Assembly: GCA_947646735.1 (NCBI GenBank)
Contig: CANTFK010000666.1
Span: 496,001 to 560,000, forward strand
DNA: 64,000 bases
Direction: 5' to 3'
Origin: Peronospora farinosa
Taxonomy: Eukaryota; Oomycota; Peronosporomycetes; Peronosporales; Peronosporaceae
The notes under the pieces were generated by a model. It saw nothing but the letters and a program-made list of their open reading frames with translations, was not told where the DNA came from and did no database searches. Both the position numbers and the translations under genes were made by a program. This document shows positions 1-9,873 of the stretch, piece by piece. Each line of letters begins with the position of its first letter. Position 1 is the stretch's first letter.

Positions 1-3000
1 GCCACCATTCCAGCTCAAACGCCGATCCCGCGGAAAGATGTTTTGTTGAATTGCATGGGAAATTTAGCTATCTTTTTCGCGTTGTATCTGAAGAATGGCT
101 ACTATCAAGTTCTCATCAGCGATACTGATGTAGTCAAAACGGCAGTAAGCACTCCAAACGGTATGCTGTGGGAGTGGCTTGTGATGCCACAAGGGTTGAA
201 AAATGCTCCGGCAACATTCAACCGAGTGGTGGCTCACGTGATGCGTCATCACCGTGCCTACGCGCCCCATTACTTTGATGATGTATTCGTGCATAGTAGG
301 GCGGAGGACGGTCTGAGCACGATAGAGTCTCACAAGCGTCATTTAGACGCTGTGTTGCAGACTCTGGGTGACGACCAATTATACGTGAACTTGCAAAAGT
401 GCGTAATAGGGGTCCCCGAGATACCTGTACTGGGCTGCATCGTAGGTGCACATGGTGTACGAGCAGACCCAGAAAAGGTAAAGGCAGCAAAGGAATGGCG
501 AGTCCCACGTCATGTGAAGGATCTGCGCCAATTCCTTGGGCTCGCTAATTACTTGCATAAGTACAGCAAGAATTATGCGAAGCAGACTAAGCCATTGTCT
601 GATCTTTTGAAAAAGGATACAGCATGGACTTGGTCTGTAATGGGCTACATTACACACATAGTATTAACACAAATAAACAAATCATATGTAGACAGGTGCT
701 GGGCCCGAATAGCGGGCACAGCGTGGTAATTTATTATTGGTTTATTATTGGGGGCCTAAAGTCCCAATATGGACCAATGATAAATCAACCTGAAATTGTG
801 TGGTTCCCGAAAGGCGGGAACACTGTCGTATTTATTACGACTAAAATCTTCGTAATTAGTACGAATTAAACCAAAATAAAAATCAAAGTTAAATTTACTT
901 AATACCTAATACTTGGGCTTGAGTCTTCCTTAAGCGCGCGTGTAAGCTAGTGACGGTACGTTCTAGCCCCGTTACATGGTCAAAGGAGCAAGAAGATGTG
1001 TTCACTTCAGGGAAGCAATCTCTTGTAGAGGCACCGGTCTTGGCATTTCCAGACGCGGATAAGCCCATTAGCGTCATCTGCGATGTAAGCAATTTTGCAA
1101 TCGGCAGCGCGCTCATGCACAAGGATGACAACGGCGTTGACCGTGTCATATCGTATCAGTCTCGGCTTTTAAAAGCTGCCGAGCTAACTATCCTGTGCAT
1201 GACAAGGAGATACTTTCAATTAAGTATGCCCTTGTGAAGTTTCTAGTGCACCTCTTGGGCACCGAACCTTTTGTGGTTTATACGGATCACGCATCACTGC
1301 GGACCGCTATAAATTCACCGCACCTCTCGCCGATAATGGCGAGACGGCTAACTTTCTTCTCTGAATTTAACTTCAAAGTTGAATATAAGCCAGATAAGTC
1401 GAATGTCTTGGCTGACGCGTTATCGTGCAGACCAGACTTCGAGGCAAGACACCAGGAAAATGTGTCTCGTGCGAAAGCACAAGGAGAGTCTTCAACACTG
1501 GCATCCATGAAGGTCTACCATGTGACGAGCTCAATGTCCTCCGATATAAAGAGTTGCTACAGTCAGGACAAACATTGTCGCCTTCTGTTGGATCATTTCA
1601 GTGGACGAAATGTTACCCTTCCGTCGCACCTCAAAGCGAAACTAAATCGCTTTAGTTACAGTGATGGCCTGTTATGGCATCAACTGTCACCCTGTGATCC
1701 CTTGAGAATCTATTACCCTCATGACACAAATCTCAAGCTGATGATACTTCACGAGTGCCATGATGCGCCATCTAGTGGGCATCTGGGCCGTGAAAAGACA
1801 TTCTTACGAGTGTCAGAGAGATTATCATGGCCCCACCTATATCGGCGGGTGGCCAACTATATTCGCTCTTGCGAAGAGTGTCAGCGCATAAAAAGCCTGC
1901 ACACTTCGAAAAGTGCCCCACTAAAGCCACTGCCGATTCCAGCGCATTGTTGGAAATCGGTCAGTTTGGACTTCATGTTTGGCTTACCGCCTGACCATAA
2001 AGGCAGGACGAGGCTCGTAGTCTTTGTAGACAGACTGAGCAAGATGGTGCATTGGGCACCATGTAGCACCAAGATCTCAGGAAAAGAAGATGCCCCTTGT
2101 TTCTGGATCACGTGTATCGACTACACGGGATGCTTGAGTCCATAGTATCGGACCGGGATCCGCGTTTTACGTCGGGTTTTTGGCGACATGTGTTTGAGTT
2201 GCTGGGAAGCAAGCTCCACATGTCAACAGCCGCACTACCCAGGCCGATGGCCAAACAGAACGAGCCAATTGAATTGTGGCGTATGTATTGAGCACAATAG
2301 CGACTCCCAAAGAATGGAGCAAACAATTGCCATTCGTGGAGTTCGCTATTAATAATAGTGTTCACGCCAATACGGGTGAAACGCCATTTTAAATTAACGG
2401 ACTGCGTCATCCTCGAACGCCAGTCTCGTTTTTACGCAGCCCGAGTCTTAGTGGGGGAGGGCTCCTCACTTCGCTCGGAGCGAATGCCAAAGAGGGCCAA
2501 AATTGCCATAGTGACACTGTTAGTTTAGCAGTGGTCACGTCACCTATAGGTGTTACAGAGGAGGCACGGCAAGAAATGCCAGTGCTCCTTGATGATGACA
2601 TTATAGTGTTATCAACAGCGTCGACCCATGAACGGACCTCTTGAAGCGTCTAGGCGAGCTGGATGCTAAAAGCGTGAGAAGATCAGCGCTTTGTGGATGA
2701 GCGATTAGAAATCACATGTAAAGTCCGTGACGCGATGGCAAGCGCACAGGACAAGCAAAAACAATATGCAGACCAGCATGGTCGCAAAAACAATGAACAC
2801 TATAGTGTTGGGGACAAAGTGCTTTTAAGTACTGCTACCCTACCTAAACATGCAATTTCTGTACTACCTGGTGGTACTACTAAGCTATTGCTCCGATTCA
2901 TTGGGCCCTTTACGGTGGTTGAAGAAGTTGAAGACCTAAATTATACGCTCACTCTCCCACCGTATATGAAGGCACACCCCATATTTTACATGGATCGTCT

Positions 3001-3622
3001 AAAACGGTATGTTGATCCAGAAGAGATCACATATCCACATCGGTCTAACGAGACCGATGGTGACTTCGACTGTGTGTCGAGCGTCGCGACCGATCAGGCG
3101 ACGAGGAAGCCGAGAGGCTCCCCGTATACGAACGAGGCGATAGAGGACTCGGCGATCGAGGAGGACTCCGCGCTTGACGCGGGTCTCTCATCACCAGTCG
3201 CTCTAACAGATCCAACCGGAGCTTCAGGCGGTCATACCCCTGACGGTCCCTCGCCCTCACATCGCGCAGATCCGAAGTCGGTCGCGAGACTTGACTCTCG
3301 ACATCTTTCACCTGTCTCTTCAGCGCAGTGGTATCAGCCTGCGACTGAACAGCAGCAGGGTAGACAGCCGCGAGTAGGTGGGCGTAATCGTCACTCCTAT
3401 CGGGCGCCACCTGTGTTGGTGGACACGGAAGGGAATACGCACTTCCTTGTTGGAAGGCTGTTGGCCCACCGGTTTGTGAAGCGAAAGCTCCAAATCCTTG
3501 TCCAGTGGAAGGGTTACCCAACGAGCTTTGACTCATGGGAGCCTGTTGACGCTTTGCGCGTCGACGTGCCTGGGCTGGTGGCTGCTTATGTGAAGCAGCA
3601 CCAGCTGGCGTCTTTCTGCTAG
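1..3622 (+). pseudogene. pol: broken pol polyprotein of element A (RT, RNase H, integrase, chromodomain)
   Basis: The window opens inside reverse transcriptase. The catalytic YxDD box is YFDD, within YFDDVFVHSR near 270-300, followed by the LGCIVGAHGV region. RNase H is split by the solo LTR at 636-976 and resumes after 976 (IGSALMHKDD, later YTDHASLRTA). The integrase zinc-finger histidines lie in HECHDAPSSGH and the cysteine pair is CEEC. The catalytic core shows LDFMFGLP and VSDRDPRF, but a frameshift near 2090 and another near 2230 remove the normal DDE glutamate context. The last block (2693-3622) is open and ends in a chromodomain, FLVGRLLAHRFVKRK to GYPTSFDSWEP, after a Ser/Pro-rich linker. 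Chromodomains steer integration to modified chromatin in this class. This copy cannot make one continuous Pol. Confidence 0.9.
636..976. mobile_element. 341-bp solo LTR nested in element A
   Basis: The block begins TGTAATGGGC and ends GCCCCGTTACA, an imperfect terminal inverted repeat with the TG...CA ends of an LTR. It is flanked by the direct repeat TGGTC (631-635 and 977-981), a 5-bp target-site duplication. The RNase H frame on the left continues on the right once the LTR and one TGGTC are discounted, so the borders are exact. No internal retroelement sequence is present, which indicates a solo LTR left by LTR-LTR recombination. The interior is AT-rich and contains a small inverted repeat (GTTCCCG/CGGGAAC). 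The end motif is shared with the element C LTR at 46385. Orientation is undetermined. Confidence 0.85.
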
Positions 3623-4188
3623 GTCCGGATGGACTAGCAGAAGAAGCTTGGCGAGAATCAATTGGGGGTCGCTTACCACCCAAGCGTTCATGCGCACGCT
3701 TCATGGTGAAGCTGATTCGCTGCGACCGTTATTTTCGTTGCATCTACATGCAAGGTAACACGGCGCCAAAGTTCAGCTTCATATTCGTCGGCTGTTTCGT
3801 TTAGACGCAGCACGACTGGAATTGGGAAAGCACGACCAAGTGCTTTGCCCTGCTTTTTTCACAAAGGAAAGACGATATACAATTTATGAGCGTCGATAGT
3901 GGCACGCTGCAAAAGCGCTGCACTAGACCCATCCGAGTTCATACACTCAGATGGAGGTGGCATTGGTGGCAAGCCACCACTCACGTAGCCGCCCTCGCGA
4001 CGGCGGGCTAGTGAGGTCGAAGGTGTACTTGGTGAAGCTTTAAGCTCCCACTCACCTGAGTCTGACTTTCCGTTATGGATTGTCAAGACATCAGCCTGAG
4101 GAGTCACATCTGACTGAGTCGCGACTACTCCTTTCGAAGTAGCGTGCTCAGTCTTCGTCGCTGCGCTCTTAAGCGCAGGCGACGAGGC

Positions 4189-5421
4189 TGTGGTGGAGCG
4201 GGGTTCACAAAATTTCTGATGTGACCCTGGCTCTCCACTGGCGCCCGGACAACCGACTATCGGAGGGGGTACTCCGTTTCCGTGTATAGCAATTCCTTCC
4301 TCACCTTGTGTACCCGTCGGTAGGGCGGGTAGCACTCTTCTCGGTGGACTCGAGTTGATGCTGAACTTGACCGTGGTTGATATTGGTTGGGGTTCGATCA
4401 CGCGGGAATCTTCACGCGATCGAGGGTTACTTGGGGGGGCTCTATACGAGTCGCCCTGATCTCTCTTGAGATCGCCTTGTCCAAAAATGTAGATACTTGA
4501 TCCACTTGTTACACTTGACCTTCTGACCACTTGAGCCGTCTCGCGATCTTGTGCCTTGTCCTTTACGTGATACTGCGTCCAATCGCAGGCGAAGTTTATT
4601 TGTGAGAGGTCTTGTAATCCCTGGCCAAACAATCCAGGGATATCACTTGTTTGAGCGTAGCAGAAGCTCTTGATCGTCGGGGGCCAAAGTTATCCGCCCG
4701 GAAGAGAAGTCTGCGTGCGTGCTTAGAAGTAAAAAAAAACTCTGTTAAATGTTAACCAATCAAATACCCAAAACCTATGATCTTGCCTATCGGTAGCCCA
4801 GGATCTACTGCCGCGTGTCGCCTTCTTGGAAATAAATCAGACTTGCTATGTGGTCCACTTCAAATACTGTGTCGATCCACTTTTGTCGATCCAGTTTTGT
4901 CGATCCTGTTTTGTCGATCCTGTTTTATCGATCCAGTTTTGTCGATCCTAATTTGTCGATCCTGTTTTGTCGATCCTGTTTTGTCGATCCTGTTTTGTCG
5001 ATCCAGTTTTGTCGATCCTGTTTTGTCGATCCTGTTTTGTCGATCCAGTTTTGTCGATCCTGTTTTGTCGATCCAGTTTTGTCGATCCAGTTTTGTCGAT
5101 CCAGTTTTGTCGATCCAGTTTTGTCGATCTGGTTTTGTCGATCCAGTTTTGTCGATCCGGTTTTGTCGATCTGGTTTTGTCGATCCGGATTTATCGATCC
5201 GGTTTCTGGATCGAGGTTTCGATCCGATCCTCCTGGATCGCGACTGTGGTGTGTGGACCACACCCAATCCTTTTTCGATCCATATTCTTCTGTGTTCTTC
5301 ACACCGTTACTCCCCCTTCCAACCATCTCGCATGCCTTATTGACCAATCGGAGCGCAGGATTGTGGATCGACGACATTTTTTCGATCGATCCCTTTCAAA
5401 TTATTAGATCGCTTTACCACA
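4189..5421. mobile_element. 1233-bp LTR-type insertion in element A
   Basis: The insertion starts TGTGGTGGAGC and ends GCTTTACCACA. The first and last six bases are inverted repeats (TGTGGT/ACCACA), and the block is flanked by AGGC on both sides (4185-4188, 5422-5425). Element B is uninterrupted at the matching place (near 44605), which fixes the borders. No retroviral coding motifs are seen inside, so it is best read as a long solo LTR of another family. It contains a 14-bp minisatellite and splits the antisense ORF. A non-LTR origin cannot be excluded, because the target duplication is only four bases. Confidence 0.7.
4869..5202. repeat. 14-bp minisatellite, about 24 units
   Basis: The unit TTTTGTCGATCCAG repeats head to tail with variants at the last bases (CAG, CTG, CGG, TGG) and a few TTTTATCGAT units. 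Every unit carries the palindrome-like core TCGATC. Because 14 is not a multiple of three and the unit lacks stops, several frames stay open on both strands. These are not genes. Confidence 0.95.
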
Positions 5422-5728
5422 AGGCTTTACCTTCGCTTGCAGGAAGCATAGACGCTCCCTCAAGGACGGGAGCCTCGAATGATGGGGACATATGTTCCAT
5501 CAACGTACTTTGCTCATCTCCACTTTGGGGTGATGTCAATGGCGTGCTATCATTGTAATCTACAATGAGAGATGGATCTTCATCCACATTATAGTGAGAT
5601 GAAAGATTCGTCTCAGTGCCTGAAGCACTTTGCGACGGCTGTGATAAATTGCGGCGCGTGCGCTTAGTGTTGGACTGCATGGGCGCCTTTGCAGGCGACC
5701 CATCAGCCTTACCACGTTTCGGTGGCAT

Positions 5729-5763
5729 GAGAATTGAGCAGACTAAAGCGGCGCGTTTATATA
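5729..5763 (-). promoter_or_regulatory. putative promoter of the antisense ORF (element A)
   Basis: Read on the minus strand, TATATAAA (complement of 5756-5763) lies 27 bases before the ATG at 5728. A CTCAATTCT stretch resembling the oomycete initiator (YTCANTYY) lies between them. Element B keeps TTATAAA at the same place. The arrangement suggests that the antisense ORF is transcribed on its own rather than read out of the LTR. Confidence 0.45.
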
Positions 5764-5835
5764 CGGCTCGCAAGTCTCTCTGTCTCCTAGGCGATATTTT
5801 ACAAAATGTAACAATCGTTCTAAAACGGGGGATGG

Positions 5836-6435
5836 TGTAACAGGGCATCTAGTTACACGCAAACATTAAGTAATAAACTTTATGTTTGGTCTAAAAGTAT
5901 CCATGATTACTTTTGACCTGTCACTTGGGTGCGATACACAAACGTGATCGACCCTCGTGAATGTGATATCCATTTATGGATTAACATGGGAAGGGATGAC
6001 GCTAGTTCAAGCTAGGCATTGCGACGTCTCAGAAGGACGTCATTCGCAAACTTAATCTAGATTTAAGTTCATGCGACAGGATACGCTTCTAAAGAGTCGC
6101 GTATCCGATCTATATACATATATAGCCAATCAGTAGTTAAGTTTATATTTAATTATAATTCACTAAATATAGCTCAGTCTTGAATTTGCTTAAACATACG
6201 CACCACGCACGAGAAGCTGAAAAAGCTTTTGCGTGACGCCGGTGCCTTCTTGTCTTAAAAGCTCGTTGCACTCTCGCTAAAAAGAGAGACAACTGGTGGT
6301 ACGACTGCTTAAGCAGTCGACCAACCTCATAACCACCCTCGCACGCGAAGGTAAGACGGTCTAGCCGCTTCCTCGTTTGTGCTGAAGGTGTGTGCTAAGT
6401 AGCACGAGGCAACTTCGTAAAAGTGCCCCTCTACA
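5836..6435 (+). repeat. 3' LTR of element A, with polypurine tract just upstream
   Basis: The LTR starts TGTAACAGGGC and ends GCCCCTCTACA, 600 bp, and is clearly related to the 596-bp LTRs of element B. The polypurine tract AAAACGGGGGATGG (5822-5835) directly precedes it and is identical to that of element B. It has more differences from the B LTRs than those have from each other. The 5' LTR is outside the window, so the target duplication cannot be checked. Confidence 0.9.
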
Positions 6436-6796
6436 ACGGTAGCGACACTAACGGGTGCCACTTCCACAACTTCCCATACTCTCGGTAAACATAACGACCT
6501 GACGACATTACCTCGTAATTCCTTTCTCAGGGAATCATTGTGCCTGGTCTCATCATCCATATTTCACCATGTCATTTTACAAGATAGTCACTCTGCCAAT
6601 CTGCGCTCAAAAGGGAGTCAAATTGCTGCATGCGAAGGTTTTCTTCACATCCCCTAGTTCCTAGATTAGGCAGCGATTGAGTAAATGGAAGTCAACCGTA
6701 CCTAGTCGAAAACAATGCTTCTTAAACAAAAATGTTTTAGTTTCTGATACAATGCCACATAAAACTACCGTGTCAAATTGAAAAGGCCTGTTCCAA
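6436..6796. other. intergenic, element A to Rab gene
   Basis: 361 bp without a supported gene. The first bases after the LTR (ACGGTAGCGACAC) faintly resemble the primer-binding-site region that follows the element B LTR. The remainder must include the Rab promoter; no clear TATA or initiator was seen. Confidence 0.5.
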
Positions 6797-7555
6797 ATGG
6801 AGGACGTGGGGCTCGACCGCAAGCTGGTTATCATTGGGCCCACGGATGTGGGCAAGACATCCATCACTATGCGTTACTGCCACAATAGCTTCTCTACGCC
6901 CACATCCGCCACTATTGGAGCTTCGTTCCTACAGAAGCGCGTGATCGTCGGAGACGACGTTGGCACCCGGAGGAAACTGACGCTGCAGATCTGGGACACG
7001 GCCGGTCAGGAACGCTTTCGCTCTATGGCGCCCATGTATTATCGAAATGCAAAGGCAGCTATTTTGGTCTTTGATTTACAGAGTGAAGCTAGTTTTGAGA
7101 AAATCAAAGAGTGGCTGCAAGGTGTGACGTTTACTCGTTATATGTCTGTAGAAATGGACACAACTCCTTAACTTTTGTGTCTGTTTGTACTTTACTCTAC
7201 TACAGACCTGCAACATCATGTGGGTGACGATATCGTACTAGCAGTGGTGGGCAACAAGAGCGACGTTCCGTCCAAATTTGACTTTTCCAAGGCCCAGCAG
7301 CTCGCCGACGAGATCGGTGCTCTGGTGTTCCGCACGAGCGCCAAGACGGGTGAAGGAGTGCAGTCATTGTTTGAGAGCCTAGCGGTGCAGCTGCTGAAGA
7401 AGCATGACCAGGAGCAGCGGACACGAGGCCGCGATGGGTCGAGAGCAGGAAGTACGGTAGGATCGGGCTCGTACGGCTACGGAAGCCAAAGCTCCGTTAT
7501 TTTGAGTCAAGCAAACGCCTCAGGAAACAAGCCGTCCAAGGGCGGCTGCTGTTAG
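6797..7555 (+). CDS. Rab family small GTPase (Rab5/21/22-like), two exons
   Basis: Small GTPase of vesicle traffic, predicted 224 residues. Exons are 6797-7121 and 7206-7555, with an 84-bp GT-AG intron (7122-7205, ending CTACTACAG). Splicing joins the frame so that the switch II side runs into LQHHVGDD. Nucleotide-binding motifs are all present: P-loop GPTDVGKT (residues 14-21), WDTAGQE (66-72), NKSD (125-128) and TSAK (152-155). MAPMYYRNAKAAILVFD is typical of the Rab5/21/22 endosomal group. The C-terminus is GGCC, a double-cysteine prenylation signal, after a Gly/Ser-rich hypervariable tail. The start is the first ATG, in a good context (CCAAATGG). The exact Rab subfamily needs a phylogeny. 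Confidence 0.92.
7122..7205 (+). other. intron of the Rab gene
   Basis: GTGTGACG donor and CTACTACAG acceptor, 84 bp. Without splicing the frame stops at 7171 before the NKSD and SAK motifs. With splicing those motifs are recovered in frame. Confidence 0.88.
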
Positions 7556-8091
7556 TTTATCTATTGGTGTGAGCATAACGCCCGAGGATAAAACGACAGA
7601 GAGGACCAAAGTGCAGCACGACACAGGAAGGAGAGGATCAGGACAGTGTAAGCCAGAGGAGGACGAGGCATTGAGACAGGACGCTAGGCATGTGACGCCA
7701 CGGATGCTAGCTAGCTAAGAATGTTTTCATATATACACGAAGTAGCCGCGTTACATATGATTGCCTTGTACACTTTTTAGTAGCATAGCTCGTTGCAACG
7801 ATACGTGATGTATCTGTCAGCCTCTGCGCGACAACTGTTAAGCTTTTTCAAGATATACATACCAACATCAATTGGAATCCAACGACAGGCACAATCCTTT
7901 CGTTTCCAGTTTAAGGGTTCACTAAGTCGTTGGCTTCAGAGCTATTTCCGCCGCGCGCCACGAACATGAGGAAACACCGTTGTTACAGACATGTGAGATA
8001 AGAAAAGATGTCCGATAGGAGGACGCCCCTACGTCCCACTGATAGCTACGCCGCATTCACTCGTGGCCCAGCATGTCTTCGAAAAACTTAC
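7556..8091. other. convergent intergenic region (3' ends of Rab and OSCP genes)
   Basis: 536 bp between two genes that face each other. It should contain both 3' untranslated regions. Nothing else is recognised. Confidence 0.6.
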
Positions 8092-8793
8092 TTATTGCTG
8101 ACTTGAATTGGCAAGCAATGTGTTGATCTTGTCAATCTTCGTGGCAAGCGACAGGTCAATGAAGTAGTTGCCGATTTGCACCTTAAGACCACCTAGAATT
8201 TCAGGGTCCACAACCGTCTCCAGCAGCAGTTTCTCGTTCTTCTCCACACGGGCAGCAAGAGCCTTCTTGACCTGGTCTAGCTGTGGTTTGGTCAGCGGGT
8301 CAGCCGACGTGACCTTGGCCTGAACTTCACCGCGGTAGGCACCCATGAGCTTCTTGTAGGCGGAGATGACGCCCGCGACATCTGGCAGACGGCCGTTGTC
8401 TGCAAGTACCTCAAAAAGGCCAGCCACAGGCTTGGAAAACTTGGCCTGCTCCATGACCTTGGCAATGTCCTCTTTTTTAGAAGCACGGGCAATCGTGGGG
8501 TCGTGTAAGAACGAGGCAAAGTTCGGCTCCTTGGCAATGGTCTCTTCAATAGTCTTAAGCTCCTTCTCTACAGCTTCCAGCTGATTCTGTTTGGCAGCCA
8601 CACTATAAAGAGCATTGGCATAACGGGCATGCAAGCCAAAAAGCTGCAGCTTGGGCTGCGTCATTTGGCCAAAGCTGCCAATTTCCTCCACCTCCTTTGT
8701 AGAAGAGGCAGCAGCAGCCGCCATGCCCCGCTTCAGCGTGGGAGTCGATGAGGCAGCTTTGCCAACTGATTTCTTCAACGTCGAGGACAGCAT
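8092..8793 (-). CDS. mitochondrial ATP synthase OSCP subunit (delta/subunit O family)
   Basis: OSCP links the F1 head to the peripheral stalk of mitochondrial ATP synthase. The protein is 233 residues from ATG 8793. Residues 1-30 (MLSSTLKKSVGKAASSTPTL...) are basic, Ser-rich and free of acidic residues, as in a matrix-targeting presequence. The OSCP body starts around LFGLHARYANALYSVAAKQ and continues through KEPNFASFLHDP to the conserved C-terminal VDPEILGGLKVQIG. The frame extends upstream to 8820, but only from a TTG, so the ATG at 8793 is preferred. Single exon, convergent with the Rab gene. Length and motif order are normal for the family. Confidence 0.95.
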   Translation of the reverse strand: MLSSTLKKSVGKAASSTPTLKRGMAAAAASSTKEVEEIGSFGQMTQPKLQLFGLHARYANALYSVAAKQNQLEAVEKELKTIEETIAKEPNFASFLHDPTIARASKKEDIAKVMEQAKFSKPVAGLFEVLADNGRLPDVAGVISAYKKLMGAYRGEVQAKVTSADPLTKPQLDQVKKALAARVEKNEKLLLETVVDPEILGGLKVQIGNYFIDLSLATKIDKINTLLANSSQQ

Positions 8794-8838
8794 TCTATCA
8801 ATAGTAAAGGGCACATACAACGTGTTAGTTTGGTAGAA

Positions 8839-8854
8839 GTTTCAACTGAGAGCC
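8839..8854 (-). promoter_or_regulatory. possible oomycete initiator upstream of the OSCP gene
   Basis: On the minus strand GGCTCTCAGTTGAAAC resembles the oomycete initiator (GCTCATTYYNCAWTTT class) and sits 46 bases before the ATG at 8793. It is a single-site match read by eye. Confidence 0.3.
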
Positions 8855-8862
8855 TACGCTTC

Positions 8863-9489
8863 CATCGTTTCACCTTTTTGCGCTTTATTGGGGGCGAGTG
8901 ATCTCAATTCGAGGGGGATGAATGTGAGGTCACGCTTAAACGCTGATAAGTGGTTATTAAGTAGCGAATAAGTACAACACTAGACACTACTTAAGAAACA
9001 TGGTGCAAATTTAGAACCAATTTGAAAACTCAAAATATCCCAGATTAATCGACTGTCAGTAAAACCAGGCTAGTGAGTGTCTCCTGTGTCGATCTATACA
9101 GAAACCTCTGTCCGCATCGACTGCAATTGATGCATCTGAAGGCGGCTGTAAAAAAAGCTAGCAACGCAGTTACATACTACTCGCTGAAGAGCAATATACA
9201 TGTAGACCTAGAAATAGTCTTTCTTACATCAGAAGGTAAGACCTGCGTACATTGGGCCATCGGTCGACTGTCAATGTCCTTGGGTGTGTCACAGTGTGAG
9301 TATGAATATTGGCAATGCTTGTGTTCTATGTCTTGCCTTCGCGAGACTGCTTGGATTGTTATCTTTCATGCAAGTGCGTACTCGTCGTTCTAGAGTCATC
9401 ACAGTTTTTTTTTTCGACCGTGTTTCTTGTTATCATACTCCAGACTCATCAATAGAAATTCTCAAGCAACTATCTATGAAGGTCGGTAC
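8863..9489. other. intergenic, OSCP promoter side to TFIIA 3' end
   Basis: 627 bp holding the OSCP upstream region and the TFIIA small-subunit 3' region. A T-run lies near 9405. No further gene is supported. Confidence 0.5.
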
Positions 9490-9873
9490 TCATGTTCTCT
9501 GTCGTAACTTTAGCCGAATGGCCACTTCCTGTCCCTGCTGTGGCATATGTAGACCAGCAACGCAGTTATTCAGCTTTATATCACACGCATTCGCACATGC
9601 CCGTAAGCTCCAGTCTTCCATGAATCGATTGAATGCTGTGATCTGTCCCGTTAGCTCCAAAGTCTCGTGCGTAAATGTCTGAGCTTGTTCCTCTTGGCTA
9701 TTGTTTCTATCACGTAGCTCTGCTCGCATGGCTTCATCAAACAATACAAACACATAATCTCCATCAATATTCAGACCATCAGCATCTGTGTCTCCTTCTT
9801 CTTGTTCCTTCTCCAGCTCACGCAGCGCGTCAGCCAGCGCTCGTCCCAGTAGCGTCTGCCGGTATCCGTCCAT
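9490..9873 (-). CDS. transcription initiation factor IIA small (gamma) subunit
   Basis: General RNA polymerase II factor that binds and stabilises TBP on the promoter. The 127-residue protein has the family layout. An N-terminal helical part (YRQTLLGRALADALREL, compare the YR-x-TTLG-x2-L pattern of TFIIA-gamma) is followed by a FDEAM segment (VLFDEAMRAEL). The C-terminal beta part (LTGQITAFNRFMEDWSLR) corresponds to the conserved G-x-L-x-x-Y-x-x-x-D-x-x-W region. Size is close to that of other eukaryotic small subunits. It starts at the ATG at 9873 and has no intron. It is divergent from RRP45, with 91 bp between the two start codons. Divergence is considerable, so the call rests on motif order. 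Confidence 0.75.
   Translation of the reverse strand: MDGYRQTLLGRALADALRELEKEQEEGDTDADGLNIDGDYVFVLFDEAMRAELRDRNNSQEEQAQTFTHETLELTGQITAFNRFMEDWSLRACANACDIKLNNCVAGLHMPQQGQEVAIRLKLRQRT

Larger units (their letters stand above)
3045..5728 (-). pseudogene. antisense accessory ORF of element A, interrupted by an LTR insertion
   Basis: A long reading frame lies on the opposite strand to pol, between pol and the 3' LTR, and reaches back into pol. It starts at an ATG at 5728 (protein begins MPPKRGKADGSPAKAP). It is cut by the LTR-type insertion 4189-5421, resumes toward 3859 and, after a break, runs openly from 3704 to 3045. The same protein is recognisable in element B (44911 to 43465). Visible features are a basic nuclear-localisation-like stretch (KRTRR), Ser/Pro-rich low complexity, a charged helical segment (LKRQVKDVESQVSR) and an Arg/Ser-rich tail (RSPPRSPSPLSPRS). 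No known domain is recognised and no function is assigned. About 578 bp overlap the chromodomain end of pol in antisense. Confidence 0.65.
1..6435 (+). mobile_element. Ty3/gypsy chromovirus, element A (5' part lies outside the window)
   Basis: This is the 3' portion of an LTR retrotransposon read on the plus strand. In order it holds reverse transcriptase, RNase H, integrase, a chromodomain, an antisense ORF, a polypurine tract (5822-5835) and a 600-bp 3' LTR (5836-6435). The order RT-RH-IN-chromodomain identifies a Ty3/gypsy chromovirus. It is closely related to element B (38071-45613), which has the same orientation and the same LTR family. Two other LTR-type sequences have inserted into it, at 636-976 and 4189-5421. 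The coding region carries frameshifts, so this copy is inactive. The 5' LTR, gag and protease must lie to the left of base 1. Confidence 0.9.

Noticed and set aside
4869..5202. CRISPR-like direct repeats
   Set aside because: The 14-bp units are directly adjacent with no unique spacers, and the genome is eukaryotic. The 544-bp array is likewise not a CRISPR.
4777..5558. Long frames on both strands across the 14-bp minisatellite
   Set aside because: Open only because the repeat unit lacks stops; the periodic peptides occur in several frames and both strands.
8794..8820. Upstream extension of the OSCP frame
   Set aside because: It begins at TTG, not ATG; the ATG at 8793 begins a typical mitochondrial presequence.
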